Shown here in pieces: positions 1 to 9,110 of a DNA stretch of 64,000 bases (positions within the stretch are counted from its first letter, which is position 1; every line of letters starts with the position of its first letter). The stretch comes from Flexistipes sinusarabici DSM 4947 (lineage in GTDB: Bacteria; Chrysiogenota; Deferribacteres; Deferribacterales; Flexistipitaceae): contig NC_015672.1 of NCBI RefSeq assembly GCF_000218625.1, positions 2,145,451-2,209,450 of the forward strand, given 5' to 3'. The notes under the pieces were generated by a model. That model worked only from the letters and a program-made list of their open reading frames with translations, was not told the DNA's origin and searched no databases. The position numbers and the translations under genes are program-made.

Positions 1-2118
1 ATGTTTCGTTTCATAAATTTCTTTTTTCTCTGTATGGCATGCCAGACAGACATTTTCACCGGTATTTATTTTAATAAAACTGTTGTTGATGTCACCTTCA
101 TCACCTTTGTCTGGACCGTTGAGATGCGGATCGTGACACGTGTTGCATGATAGGAAATATTTGCCGTTTTTATTATCCAGATATTTTCTGTTCCCGCCGA
201 ATTTCTCAACAGTCCCCACAGGATGTGATACATGCTTAATGGTTTTCTCCTCAGCCATTCCACCGTCTTTATGACAGTTAAGACATATTGATTTTCCTTC
301 ATCTTCAGAAACCTTAAAACTGAAAATCATCCTTTCCGATTTAGCGTTGTGAACCAAATGACATTGATTGCATGTATTTTTACTTTTTCCGGATTGTCTC
401 AGATCGTGGTCGCTCTCATAAATTTTATCCTTATTTTCATGGCATTGGGAACATACCTCATCATAATTTTTCCCTTCAATTCTCATAAAATTCATTCCCA
501 TCTCATTAAGATTTTCGGTTTTTTTGTGGGGATTATGACAGGAAACGCATGTAAGCATTTTCTCATCGGTATTGATTTTTTCTGACATTCCAGCCTTAAA
601 TTTTATACTTACAGGGTGTGAATTCTTACCTATTAATTTTTCTTCAGCTTTTTCGCCCTTTCTATGGCAGTTAAAACAGCCCTGCCCGGCTCCTTCCCTG
701 TCAATTTTGTCTTTTTTAAGGAGTTTTTTATTTTTCGAATTATGAATCCTGTGACAGCTCAAACAGTTTATCCCCGTTTTTCCGTGTTCTGTACTCAAAA
801 TTTCCTTTTTTCCCTTGTGACAGTCAAGGCACAACCCAGAATTCTTTATTCCATCTCTGAGGAAATTTTCAGTTTTTTTATGAACATTGTGACATGTTGC
901 ACAGGTCATTACGGACTCATTTTTGTCAAAATTCTCAGCAAAATAATCGATTACTTCACCAAACAGCGGAAGTTTCTTAACTTTTTCAGGCTTTTTGCCG
1001 GTGGGGTGGTTATGGAGATTGTTATTGATAGTCTTTTCCCCAGCCGCAAGACCTTTTGAATGGCAGGATAAACATGCCTTCTCCACAAGATCATCACCTT
1101 TACCGAGTTTCAGGCTCCATCCGTGTGGACCGTGACAGGCATTGCACACACCATGGTTAAAAGGAGATTCACCCATTTTGTTTGTAAATCCTTTCTCTCT
1201 TTTCATATCATGCTTGGTTCTGTATATTTCCTTCTTATTCTCATGACACACAAGACAAAGCTGATCCCCTCTGTTTGAAAGCACCAGGAGCTGCTCACTA
1301 ACTCCTTTATGCGTATTGTGACAGGTCAGGCATATAATTTCATTTTTCCCCGCAAACGTACCGCCGTAACTCTTAAGCAATTTTACTTCCTTTTCATCTT
1401 TATGATTAATATTTACCGGATGATTCAACAGCCCTTTTTTATACGAAAGATTCGGATTCAGTTTATCGGTATGGCACATGGAACATATATCGGAGTCCTC
1501 CAAATGCCCGATAAGAAGCTTGCTCTCCTTTGGGCCGTGGGGTGTGTGGCAGCTCTGGCAAATAACCTGATTATGATCCATTCCTAATTCACCGCCGTAT
1601 TCATAAAACTTCTGTGAGATTTTGTAGTTAACCTGCTTCTGCGGATGATTATAATGGCCGGCCTTTTTTGTATGACAGCTTTTGCAAAGCTCTGAATTTC
1701 CATTTTCCATTCTAAGGAAAATACTTCGCTCGTACCCCTCTCGCTTTGGATTGCCGGTGACGTGAGCCGTATGACAGGTTTTGCACACAATTTTGCCGTT
1801 TTCCAAAGGAAGGATATCGGGGACATCCATATTCTCAGGTATTTCAACACCTGTTTTGTGCATATCCTTTGCCCACACCCTTTTTCTGCTGTCAGCAACA
1901 GTACCGTCGTGACATCCGAAACATATTTCCTGCGTAGCAACAACCCGTTCTTTCTGATATGGCACCAGATCTGTCCCTTTAAACTCATAGAAAAACGGAT
2001 CCATCCATTCATAATGGCATATCGCACACTCTTTGGCAGAGTCAGGGTTGCCACCGCCCTTTGCGTATAGCTGAACACCCGCAAGTAATAGTATCAGACA
2101 AATAATCATTTTATTCAT
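1..2118 (-). CDS. Giant multihaem c-type cytochrome, 3' end outside window
   Basis: The visible 706 codons begin MNKMIICLILLLAG, a signal peptide, and contain 20 CXXCH haem motifs, all in the same frame (for example CAICH, CFGCH, CKTCH, CKSCH, CQSCH, CSMCH, CLTCH). The motifs are spread evenly to the window edge, which argues that the frame is intact; the gene continues to the left. A secreted cytochrome with this many haems would act in the periplasm or at the cell surface as an electron wire or storage protein. The start ATG overlaps the stop of the NHL-repeat gene as ATGA, so the two are probably translationally coupled. Many shorter frames in this interval are shadows. The electron partner cannot be read from sequence. 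Confidence 0.9.
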   Translation of the reverse strand, partial: MNKMIICLILLLAGVQLYAKGGGNPDSAKECAICHYEWMDPFFYEFKGTDLVPYQKERVVATQEICFGCHDGTVADSRKRVWAKDMHKTGVEIPENMDVPDILPLENGKIVCKTCHTAHVTGNPKREGYERSIFLRMENGNSELCKSCHTKKAGHYNHPQKQVNYKISQKFYEYGGELGMDHNQVICQSCHTPHGPKESKLLIGHLEDSDICSMCHTDKLNPNLSYKKGLLNHPVNINHKDEKEVKLLKSYGGTFAGKNEIICLTCHNTHKGVSEQLLVLSNRGDQLCLVCHENKKEIYRTKHDMKREKGFTNKMGESPFNHGVCNACHGPHGWSLKLGKGDDLVEKACLSCHSKGLAAGEKTINNNLHNHPTGKKPEKVKKLPLFGEVIDYFAENFDKNESVMTCATCHNVHKKTENFLRDGIKNSGLCLDCHKGKKEILSTEHGKTGINCLSCHRIHNSKNKKLLKKDKIDREGAGQGCFNCHRKGEKAEEKLIGKNSHPVSIKFKAGMSEKINTDEKMLTCVSCHNPHKKTENLNEMGMNFMRIEGKNYDEVCSQCHENKDKIYESDHDLRQSGKSKNTCNQCHLVHNAKSERMIFSFKVSEDEGKSICLNCHKDGGMAEEKTIKHVSHPVGTVEKFGGNRKYLDNKNGKYFLSCNTCHDPHLNGPDKGDEGDINNSFIKINTGENVCLACHTEKKEIYETKH

Positions 2119-2999
2119 TTGAAATCCTCAAGGCTGAAAATCTGAACCGATTTGTCAAGAAAGTCTGTGACAGCAAGTTGGTCTTTGTATATCTTCATCC
2201 TTACAGGGGATACAAATTTCAGTTTCTCACCTTTAGAATTACCCAGCACCCCTGTAAAATTGCCCTTTTTATCAAAAACCTGAATTAAGCCCATATAACC
2301 ATCAGCTACTAGTAGATATTTATCCCTGTAAATTACAACACCTTTTGGCCTGTAAAAGTGACCGGAAGATACCCCCCAACCTCCTATATAATTTACATAT
2401 TTCAGATCGTAAGTAAGCTGTTGAATTCTTGTGTTAATAACTTCTGAAACAAACAGATCTCCTCTACTGTCGATAGCAATGTCAAAGGGATACCTGAACA
2501 TCAGATAATCAAATCCGTATTCCCCTTTTTTATTAATCAGGGAGCCTTTTTCGTTAAAAACCATTATTCTGTGGTTGTCGTTGTCGGCAACATAAAATTT
2601 ATTGTCATAAAATGCTATATCCGTCGGGTTAAATGCACCCTTTGAATTCTTAATACTGCCAGTAATTCTAAAGTCTTCATTTAAAATATAGATTTTACCT
2701 TCTGCAGGGACACATATAAAATATTTGTTTTCATGCCTTTCAAAGCACATCCCCTCATCCGGTACAGCCAATTTTACTTTCCTTCTTAACTGGAAATTTT
2801 CATACAGCAGCACGGCCGGTTTGTAGGCATCCAGCAGATAAAAAGAATTGGAGTCCCTGAAAACCACATCAGTGGGCAGGGAGTGTTTTTTTAAATTAAC
2901 CTCTTCCACTTTTTTTACAGGTATCAAATTAAGAGCGTATAAATTATCCACATTGTTTGCGAACAAAAAAAACAGAACCAATAAAAGAATTTTCTTCAT
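2115..2999 (-). CDS. Secreted NHL-repeat beta-propeller protein
   Basis: This 294-residue protein starts with a hydrophobic signal peptide (MKKILLLVLFFLFANN). It then has repeated blades of the NHL type, such as NPTDIAFYDNKFYVADNDNH, YPFDIAIDSRGDLFVSE and RPKGVVIYRDKYLLVADGY, suggesting a six-bladed propeller in the periplasm or outside the cell. NHL proteins are common beside multihaem cytochromes in metal-reducing bacteria, where they are thought to be structural or binding partners. The gene overlaps the giant cytochrome by four bases. It is separated by 239 bases of repeats from the cytochrome genes upstream, so it may have its own transcript. Function is inferred only from fold and neighbours. 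Confidence 0.85.
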   Translation of the reverse strand: MKKILLLVLFFLFANNVDNLYALNLIPVKKVEEVNLKKHSLPTDVVFRDSNSFYLLDAYKPAVLLYENFQLRRKVKLAVPDEGMCFERHENKYFICVPAEGKIYILNEDFRITGSIKNSKGAFNPTDIAFYDNKFYVADNDNHRIMVFNEKGSLINKKGEYGFDYLMFRYPFDIAIDSRGDLFVSEVINTRIQQLTYDLKYVNYIGGWGVSSGHFYRPKGVVIYRDKYLLVADGYMGLIQVFDKKGNFTGVLGNSKGEKLKFVSPVRMKIYKDQLAVTDFLDKSVQIFSLEDFK

Positions 3000-3061
3000 T
3001 CAAAACTCCGATGTATAATATGTTCTTTCATACTTCAGCTTCGAAACCTTTGAATAATTCA

Positions 3062-3140
3062 GGAAGCGCGGCTTTAGCCGGGCAAACATTTTTTTTAAAA
3101 TTCTGTATTCACAGACCTGCGGGGCTAAAGCCCAACTTCC
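3062..3140. repeat. Pair of dispersed GGAAG..CTTYAG hairpin repeats in inverted orientation
   Basis: Two copies of a short hairpin unit face each other. One reads GGAAGCGCGGCTTTAGCC and the other, on the opposite strand, GGAAGTTGGGCTTTAGCCCC. Related units lie near 7551 and 45798. The rest of 3000-3238 is low-complexity near-repeat DNA of the type ATAACCTATAACCCAT. I see no gene in 3000-3238. The pair could act as a terminator for the minus-strand cytochrome gene ending at 3239. Confidence 0.6.
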
Positions 3141-3238
3141 AAAACCCTATAACCTATAACCCATCATTGGACTTTCCACCCATACTACTCATAATACCTG
3201 TACACCCCCTATAACCAAATCCCATCACGCATTACATA

Positions 3239-4099
3239 TCACTTGTCACGGCTCTTTTCCGTCTCTCCCGGAGAAAAAAGCTTCGGTATATAAAATTTTT
3301 CATATTTTTTAACCATTCCCACTACTTCATTACCAAGTATCTGTGACACTCTTCCTTTTGTATAGCCAACTTCCCGTAGAGGAAGATACGATTCCCTAAG
3401 CGTTTTGGCATGACAATCACCGCAGGGTACCGGTTTTTCGGACACGCTTTTATGTATCATTTTAAGCCCGCGGCTTTTTCGGGACGGACCTAATTCGGGG
3501 AGAATGTTTTTAAATTTTTGCACGAATGCCCTTAACTGCTCAGAGTCATAACGAACAAAATCACCATTTTCATATTTTAAAGGCATAAGTTTATAACTGG
3601 CATTGCTTAAATAATCTTCAATACCCTTCATATTTTTCAGTTTACCAGTTTCTTTGCTGTACCAAGCGTATTTTTTATGGAAATCTTGTTCAATTTTTAT
3701 ATGGCAGGTTTCACAAGCTAAAAAATCACTGTGCATATTAAGAAAAGCTCTGATCTCCTTGCTTTTATCGTGCGGAACATCACCGTGACAGCTTATACAT
3801 AAATTAAATTTGTCATGTTTGGGCATATTGCCTATATGATGAAAGTGATCCTCAATCTTCTCCTCTTTAATCACCTTATAACCCAGATCATACTCCATCT
3901 TCTTCTCAACACCTTCCATCATTTTTTTGAACATTTTCTCTTCTTCAGTCATTTTTTTCTCATGTGCAGATTCTTCAGGTACTTTGTGCCATATATGCAT
4001 CACAAGTTTTATAACAAGATATGTTGAACCGATCAGAAGAAAAATCCCGATAATACAGTATATTTTTTTAACAAATGAAAGTTTTTCTCGTGCACTCAC
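3239..4099 (-). CDS. Membrane-anchored trihaem cytochrome c
   Basis: The 286-residue protein has one N-terminal membrane helix (about residues 12-34) followed by a charged stretch and three CXXCH motifs: CISCH, CETCH and CGDCH. Distal histidines are likely within the segments DHFHHIGNMPKHD and LKMIHKS. The anchor without an obvious cleavage site suggests a periplasmic domain held in the inner membrane, as in NapC/NirT-type quinol dehydrogenase subunits, although the haem number and spacing do not match that family well. It lies three bases downstream of the cytochrome b gene, so it is probably a subunit of the same quinol-oxidising complex. Confidence 0.8.
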   Translation of the reverse strand: MSAREKLSFVKKIYCIIGIFLLIGSTYLVIKLVMHIWHKVPEESAHEKKMTEEEKMFKKMMEGVEKKMEYDLGYKVIKEEKIEDHFHHIGNMPKHDKFNLCISCHGDVPHDKSKEIRAFLNMHSDFLACETCHIKIEQDFHKKYAWYSKETGKLKNMKGIEDYLSNASYKLMPLKYENGDFVRYDSEQLRAFVQKFKNILPELGPSRKSRGLKMIHKSVSEKPVPCGDCHAKTLRESYLPLREVGYTKGRVSQILGNEVVGMVKKYEKFYIPKLFSPGETEKSRDK

Positions 4100-4102
4100 A
4101 TC

Positions 4103-5005
4103 CTACCCCCTGGAATTGATATCTGAAGAATTATCATCAGATAGTTCATCAACAGCTTCCATATTTACATCGAACTGCTTCTCCAGTTCTTCTTTTTTTC
4201 TTTGCTTATAACTGTCAACATCAAAGATTATGTCAGGATTTTGATCAGCCATTTTTTCCAGACGCTCCCATTCAAGATAATATTCATGCTTCATAATTTC
4301 TTCAGGAAGATAACCCGTGAGAAAAAGAGGAGACATCGGAAACTTGTCGTAATTCACATGAGCGTTGTACATATGCCATATAAGAATTACAGCAGCTGCC
4401 AGCAAAGCTTCATCAGAATGGGCAATAAAGCTGACATTGACAGCCCAGCCGGGCATTATTTTAGTGGCATACGTTTCAAACCAGAGAATCGCTCCGGTTA
4501 AACCCAAAAGCGGAATACCCCAGAAAACCGCCCAGTAGTCAAATTTTTCCCTCCAGTGAAATCTTTCATGCTGAGGCTTTTCATCAGAAATAAAAAAAAC
4601 ATATTTCAGAAAATCTTTCACATCTTTTAAATCTTTAATTCTCGGGAACATAGGAGAATAATAAATAAATTTAAGCATACCCGATATGGAGAATGCCTTT
4701 TTCTTTTTCGCCGGCACAATATAATATTTAAACAGATTTTTAAACAAGTAGTACCAGTGGTAGAAAAAAAGGGCGACCATTGTTACACCGCAAATTCTGT
4801 GTATTACTGCAGTTACCTCTGGTCCTCCGAAAAAGCTCATAAGTGATTCCGCCCAGGGATAGTAGTAAAACTTCAAAGGAAACCCTGTAAGTATGAGCAG
4901 TATAAATGTTGACATAAGAATTAAATGTTGCACTCTCTGTGCATAATTCATTTTCAGGTAATACTTTTTTCCTTTTACTATCTTAATTAAAGGCTGCTTT
5001 GTCAT
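4103..5005 (-). CDS. Membrane cytochrome b subunit (hydrogenase/formate dehydrogenase b-type family)
   Basis: This 300-residue protein has four or five membrane helices carrying histidines expected for two b haems: RVQHLILMS, VIHRICGVTMVALFFYHW and FIAHSDEALLAAAVILIWHM. That pattern is typical of the diheme cytochrome b subunits of hydrogenases, formate dehydrogenases and Cbc-type quinol oxidoreductases. The C-terminal 60 residues are cytoplasmic and acidic. The gene sits between an octahaem-type and a trihaem cytochrome c with gaps of one to three bases. That context suggests it takes electrons from, or gives them to, the quinone pool and passes them to the c-type haems. No hydrogenase or dehydrogenase large subunit is present in the window. 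Confidence 0.82.
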   Translation of the reverse strand: MTKQPLIKIVKGKKYYLKMNYAQRVQHLILMSTFILLILTGFPLKFYYYPWAESLMSFFGGPEVTAVIHRICGVTMVALFFYHWYYLFKNLFKYYIVPAKKKKAFSISGMLKFIYYSPMFPRIKDLKDVKDFLKYVFFISDEKPQHERFHWREKFDYWAVFWGIPLLGLTGAILWFETYATKIMPGWAVNVSFIAHSDEALLAAAVILIWHMYNAHVNYDKFPMSPLFLTGYLPEEIMKHEYYLEWERLEKMADQNPDIIFDVDSYKQRKKEELEKQFDVNMEAVDELSDDNSSDINSRG

Positions 5006-5006
5006 T

Positions 5007-6044
5007 TTAATTCCTCCTGCGCTTTTTCAATGAAAGGTTGGGAAACAAGTCCCTTATAAGCTCAAGAACAAGGACGATAATGAGCGGTATAAAAGCACCT
5101 AGCGTAAGTATGGTAAAACCAAGTGCTGTATAATATTCATAAGGATAAAGTTTTTTGTCTATAACAACATGCATCCTTACTTCACCCATGCCGGGGCCTG
5201 CATCCGGATGGCAGGAAGGCCGGGCACAGGTTTTCCATCTGTTACTTTCGTGTACTGCACTTTCCGGATTTTCATAACTTTTTATAGAATGAGCTGACTT
5301 GTTCATCTTAACATGACAGTCTATACAATCAGGCGCTCCATGGTAATCAAATTTAACAGCCTTGCCGTGAAATGTGTCCAGATATGTCTCCACAGCATTT
5401 TTGAGCTCATGCTTTTCAGCCAGCTCCTCCTTCTTGTGACAGTTCTGACACATATTAAGAATCTCTTGACTATTCCGGCTTCTGTGAAGTCTGTGGCTGA
5501 CATGATTATAAAAATACTTTACAAAATTTTCGTCTTCATGGCACAGGGCGCAACGTGCAAGTGCTTTCGGATTAAGACCTTCTGAAGTTACATTTTTATA
5601 AATATTCAAAGGTTTGAACAAAGGATTGGTGTGACAGTCGATGCATTTCGGGAAATCCTCCGGATCATCGTTATTATTAACGTATTTATTATCCGGGTTA
5701 TGAATGCTGTTTTTTAAAGCTTTTTCTACACCTTTGTGCGAAAATCTCTTTTCACTGGTTGGTTCAGTCAAATGGCACTCATTCATACAGTCCACTTTTG
5801 TACCTGTTTTATGGGGAATTTTTTCAATTTCTGAATGACATTCCGTACATTTGATTCTGGCGTGTACTGAACTCTGGTAAAGATCTTCATTCACATAAAA
5901 CAGTCTTGTTTCACCCGTATCATCCACCCTGGCAAGACCCCTGTACTTGTGACAAAGGATACAGTTTTCATCATCGGCGGCAAAAACAGAATTTGTGGCA
6001 ATTAACAAAAACAAAAAAATGAAAACACATAACACTCTTTTCAT
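5007..6044 (-). CDS. Multihaem cytochrome c with atypical haem motifs and C-terminal membrane anchor
   Basis: This 345-residue protein has a signal peptide ending near VFAADDENC and a C-terminal helix (about 310-332) followed by the basic tail KKRRRN, so the haem domain is periplasmic and anchored at its C-terminus. Six canonical CXXCH motifs are visible (CILCH, CTECH, CIDCH twice, CALCH, CQNCH). Two further sites are expanded: CMNECH (CX3CH) and CARPSCH (CX4CH). That gives up to eight haems. The many extra histidines could be distal ligands. It is the middle of the cytochrome operon, one base ahead of the cytochrome b gene. Whether the CX3CH site binds haem is uncertain. Confidence 0.85.
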   Translation of the reverse strand: MKRVLCVFIFLFLLIATNSVFAADDENCILCHKYRGLARVDDTGETRLFYVNEDLYQSSVHARIKCTECHSEIEKIPHKTGTKVDCMNECHLTEPTSEKRFSHKGVEKALKNSIHNPDNKYVNNNDDPEDFPKCIDCHTNPLFKPLNIYKNVTSEGLNPKALARCALCHEDENFVKYFYNHVSHRLHRSRNSQEILNMCQNCHKKEELAEKHELKNAVETYLDTFHGKAVKFDYHGAPDCIDCHVKMNKSAHSIKSYENPESAVHESNRWKTCARPSCHPDAGPGMGEVRMHVVIDKKLYPYEYYTALGFTILTLGAFIPLIIVLVLELIRDLFPNLSLKKRRRN

Positions 6045-6059
6045 AACCCTCTCCTTATA

Positions 6060-7106
6060 TTATTTCTCATGGCACATCAGACATAAATCATACCCGGAAA
6101 GCAAACGTGTTCTTTTCGGATACTTACCCTTCGCCTGCCCCTCTATCAGACGAAACTGATGCGGCAAATGACATGTCACACAAAGTACCTTCCCCTCTTC
6201 TCCGATAGGGAAATATATGTTTTTTTCTTTTATATTATCTTTCAGATAGGTGAGCATTTTATTGGACATCTTTTTTATATGATTCACACCGGTAGGATGA
6301 TCGGTTCTGATCATATGACAGCCGTTGCATATTTCATTAACAGTACCTTTTAACTCCACGTCTTTCCTAATATCATCAGTACGAAGGTTTGGCTCCTTAG
6401 AATGACAAACCACACATGTCTCATGGATAATATTACCTTTTTCATCAAACTGAATATGAGGGTTATATCTTTTAAAGTCTCTACTAACATGGCATCTCAG
6501 GCAGAATTGTTGTCTCGAATTAGCTTTCACCCTCAGATAGTAATCGTTTGCTGCAACATGACCGGTATCTTTTTCACATTTGAATTTATGGCATGTAAGG
6601 CATGTAACTTTGCCTATATACAGGGGAAAGTTATCCGGTATTTTGACATGCTCACTTTCCCGGTATTCAAAATTAACACTGTGAGCTTCCATGGTTACAT
6701 ACTTCTCGTTATGACAACGTTCACAAACCTTTACGTCATTCGGAAACAGAAGCTTTTTGCTCATTTTGCCGGTTTCAGTGGTTTTATGACACGAAACACA
6801 CATGTAGGAAGAGTTGTGGGGATTTAAATATTTTCCTTTCAGACTTCGGATGAATCCGCTTTTCAAATAGAACCTGTCAAAACTGTAGTGATTGTGACAA
6901 AAGGTGCAGTCTTTATCGTTGAACCCTTCAAGAGAAAGCTCTTTCATGTGTGTAAAATTCTTATGGCAGGATTTGCAGTCTTTTAAACTTCCCTCTGCAT
7001 TCTGAAAGGTTGAGTCATGACATTTTTCACAAACAGGTTTTTGTTCAAATCCAAAAATCATTAATAAAAGAGAAATCAAGATGATAGTTCTTAAGATAAT
7101 TTTCAT
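6060..7106 (-). CDS. Undecahaem cytochrome c
   Basis: Eleven CXXCH motifs (CEKCH, CKSCH, CTFCH, CVSCH, CERCH, CLTCH, CLRCH, CVVCH, CNGCH, CVTCH, CLMCH) lie in 348 residues after a short signal peptide (MKIILRTIILISLLLMIFG). The last motif is three residues from the C-terminus. I chose the ATG at 7106, which has AGGTG just upstream, over an in-frame TTG at 7118. It is the first gene of the minus-strand cytochrome cluster, 15 bases before the next gene, and so probably defines the operon promoter. Its likely role is a soluble periplasmic electron carrier receiving electrons from the b/c complex encoded downstream. Confidence 0.88.
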   Translation of the reverse strand: MKIILRTIILISLLLMIFGFEQKPVCEKCHDSTFQNAEGSLKDCKSCHKNFTHMKELSLEGFNDKDCTFCHNHYSFDRFYLKSGFIRSLKGKYLNPHNSSYMCVSCHKTTETGKMSKKLLFPNDVKVCERCHNEKYVTMEAHSVNFEYRESEHVKIPDNFPLYIGKVTCLTCHKFKCEKDTGHVAANDYYLRVKANSRQQFCLRCHVSRDFKRYNPHIQFDEKGNIIHETCVVCHSKEPNLRTDDIRKDVELKGTVNEICNGCHMIRTDHPTGVNHIKKMSNKMLTYLKDNIKEKNIYFPIGEEGKVLCVTCHLPHQFRLIEGQAKGKYPKRTRLLSGYDLCLMCHEK

Positions 7107-7477
7107 ACACCTACCCAAACTGTGATACGATTAACTCAAAATAAAAACATTCAAAATTATTTATATTCAAATCTACCTATATTTTTAGATTTATTATCAA
7201 TAAATTATAAAAATTACATAGCAATTTTTATGCCTCATTGATTTGATAATGTTTTACAAATAGTTATAATTCACACCGAATAGGTATGTTTTGATCGTAT
7301 TACCTTTGATAAAGCATGGGTTATTTTATGGGTTTTGGGTTATGGGTGGTAAGGGCTAAGTTCCAAGGAACAGGGGTTAGGTTCAGGTTGAGGTTGAGGT
7401 AGAGGTAGAGGCAAAGGTATAGGTAAAGAGAGATCTCTCCACTTCGGTCGAGATGACAACTATTTACGTCATCGCGA

Positions 7478-7505
7478 CCAAGCACTTAAAGCGTTAAGTG
7501 CTCGG
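7478..7505. repeat. Dispersed hairpin with CACTTAA/TTAAGTG stem
   Basis: The stem is CCAAGCACTTAA / TTAAGTGCTCGG with a four-base loop. Equivalent hairpins at 21314-21341 and 53949-53976 differ by paired compensatory changes. It is embedded in a GAAGCAATCTCC-type repeat. Confidence 0.65.
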
Positions 7506-7550
7506 GAAGCAATCTCCCATACGGAATTCCATTTAAAAACCGACGTTATT

Positions 7551-7711
7551 CTGTGGCGGGGCTGAACCCCCACTTCCGAAAGACAAGTATCTCCTTCTAA
7601 ATTTTATTGCTATTTTGACTACAATTTAGTATTAGAGGTGTAAACTTAGCGCTTAAAACTTAGTACTTAATACTAATAAGTTTATTGCTCTCTTAACTGC
7701 AAAGTGGTAAG
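7551..7711 (+). repeat. Long dispersed intergenic repeat, copy 1
   Basis: This segment matches the reverse strand of about 45673-45820 with scattered differences. Shared words include AAGTATCTCCTTCTAAATTT, TTTTGACTACAAT, GGTGTAAACTTAG and AATAAGTTTATT. It begins with a hairpin GGGGTTCAGCCCC on the opposite strand. No coding potential is evident. Confidence 0.65.
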
Positions 7712-7920
7712 ATTGAGTATTGCACATTCAACAGTTTAAAGGGCTAAGGCTCAAGGTGCAAGGGGAGACTCCGTAAAGCTTTATGTGCAAGAAGGCAAAG
7801 GTTGAGGTTAGAAATGGTGAATCATACTACCCATAATACCGATAACCCATTTCGTCTTACGTCTCACTATCACTTTCTTTTCCCAATGCTTCCCTTGTTC
7901 CTCGACCCTCGACCCTATGA

Positions 7921-7994
7921 ACTTAAAACTTAGCACTTAACACTTAACACTTAAAACTTAGCACTTAACACTTAGCACTTAGCACTTAGCCCTT
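7921..7994. repeat. Drifting heptamer array ACTTARC
   Basis: About ten imperfect copies of ACTTAAC / ACTTAGC / ACTTAAA follow one another up to the stop codon of the cyclase gene. Similar words occur in other intergenic regions (26910, 40010, 45710). Confidence 0.7.
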
Positions 7995-7999
7995 AAGAA

Positions 8000-8917
8000 T
8001 TATGTTTTACTTTTTACAGTGGAGTTTTTGCCGCTTCTTTTGGCTTCATAAAGGGCTTTGTCAGCCAATCCTATTATTTCTTGTGTATCACCCGATTCCT
8101 TCGAGGAAGCGACACCTAAACTTAAGGTTACAGGAATTTCCATATTTGCCACATGAACAGGGGTTTCACAAACTGCTTTTCTCATCCTTTCTGCCACACT
8201 GCAGGCGCAGTCAGATTTCAGACCGGGCACAATAATAACAAATTCCTCGCCACCGTAACGGCCGACAAAATCATAATTTCTGCAGTTTTCAGATAAAATA
8301 TCGGCAATCTCTTTTAAAACCTCATCGCCGATCAGGTGACCGAATTTATCATTAATACTTTTAAAATCATCTATATCTGCAAAAATAATACTCACCTCGT
8401 GCCCTATCCTTTGTCCCCTTTCAAGCTCCTGGTTGAACATTTCAAGAATAGTAGCCCGGTTGAAAACGCCGGTAAGACTGTCATATGCGGAAAGCTCATA
8501 AAGTTTCTCATGAGCATCTCTCAATCTTTTTTCGAGCTTGAGAATACGCTCACCGGACATAATCCTCACCTTCAGCTCCTGAAAACTGAACGGTTTTACC
8601 ACATAATCATCAGCTCCAACCTGCAGCCCTTCTATTATGTCTTTTTTTTCAGATTTCCCCGTGACCATAATAATATAGATATATCTATTTATATCCAAAT
8701 CCCTAATTCTCCTGCAGACTTCTATCCCTTCTATACCCGGCATAACCCAGTCCAGCAAAACCATAGAAATCTCTTCCTTCTCAATTACCTCCAGAGCATC
8801 TGTTCCATTTGACGCTTCGTAAACCTCAAAGCAAAGATTTTCCAGAAAATCTTTGCACAGTTTACGGGCATCCCTGTCATCTTCGGCAATCAGCACCTTA
8901 AATTTACTCTTGGACAT
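8000..8917 (-). CDS. Response regulator with diguanylate cyclase output (REC-GGDEF)
   Basis: The 305-residue protein has an N-terminal receiver domain (about 6-120) with acidic residues E12/D13/D14, phospho-acceptor D56 in MVLLDWVMPG, and the switch lysine in YVVKPF. A linker helix leads to a GGDEF domain with signature GGEEF and an RXXD inhibitory site (RNYD) five residues before it, so it should make cyclic di-GMP with product inhibition. I chose the ATG at 8917, preceded by AGGAG seven bases upstream, over an earlier in-frame start at 8968. No histidine kinase gene is adjacent, so its sensor is unknown. Confidence 0.9.
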   Translation of the reverse strand: MSKSKFKVLIAEDDRDARKLCKDFLENLCFEVYEASNGTDALEVIEKEEISMVLLDWVMPGIEGIEVCRRIRDLDINRYIYIIMVTGKSEKKDIIEGLQVGADDYVVKPFSFQELKVRIMSGERILKLEKRLRDAHEKLYELSAYDSLTGVFNRATILEMFNQELERGQRIGHEVSIIFADIDDFKSINDKFGHLIGDEVLKEIADILSENCRNYDFVGRYGGEEFVIIVPGLKSDCACSVAERMRKAVCETPVHVANMEIPVTLSLGVASSKESGDTQEIIGLADKALYEAKRSGKNSTVKSKT

Positions 8918-9110
8918 ATTTTGCTCCTGAAATATAGTTTTGCATAAACAAAGCAGTTCATACCGCACATGGCCCGGTGGCAGAATACTGCAAAATGGCG
9001 ATAATAAGCTTATACAAAACCTTCTAAATCAATAGATTTAGACCTAAATAAAAATATGGTCAATACAAATCAATTTGTTTTCACCACAAAACTTAAGACT
9101 GTTTTTTGTT

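Larger units (their letters stand above)
7107..7999. other. Gene-free, repeat-rich intergenic region
   Basis: I see no gene in these 893 bases. The AT-rich part next to 7106 should hold the cytochrome operon promoter, but no convincing consensus was found. From 7320 on, the DNA is a mosaic of repeats: TATGGGTTTTGGGTTATGGG, an array of GAGGTT/GAGGTA units (7383-7428), a covarying hairpin (7478-7505), a long dispersed repeat (7551-7711) and ACTTAGC/ACTTAAC heptamers (7921-7994). Confidence 0.7.

Noticed and set aside
1584-2084. 166-codon open frame on the minus strand
   Set aside because: It is a different frame of the giant cytochrome gene; the CXXCH motifs are in the neighbouring frame.
7107-7330. 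FNR box in front of the cytochrome operon
   Set aside because: TTGAT and ATCAA half-sites occur, but none has the right four-base spacing.
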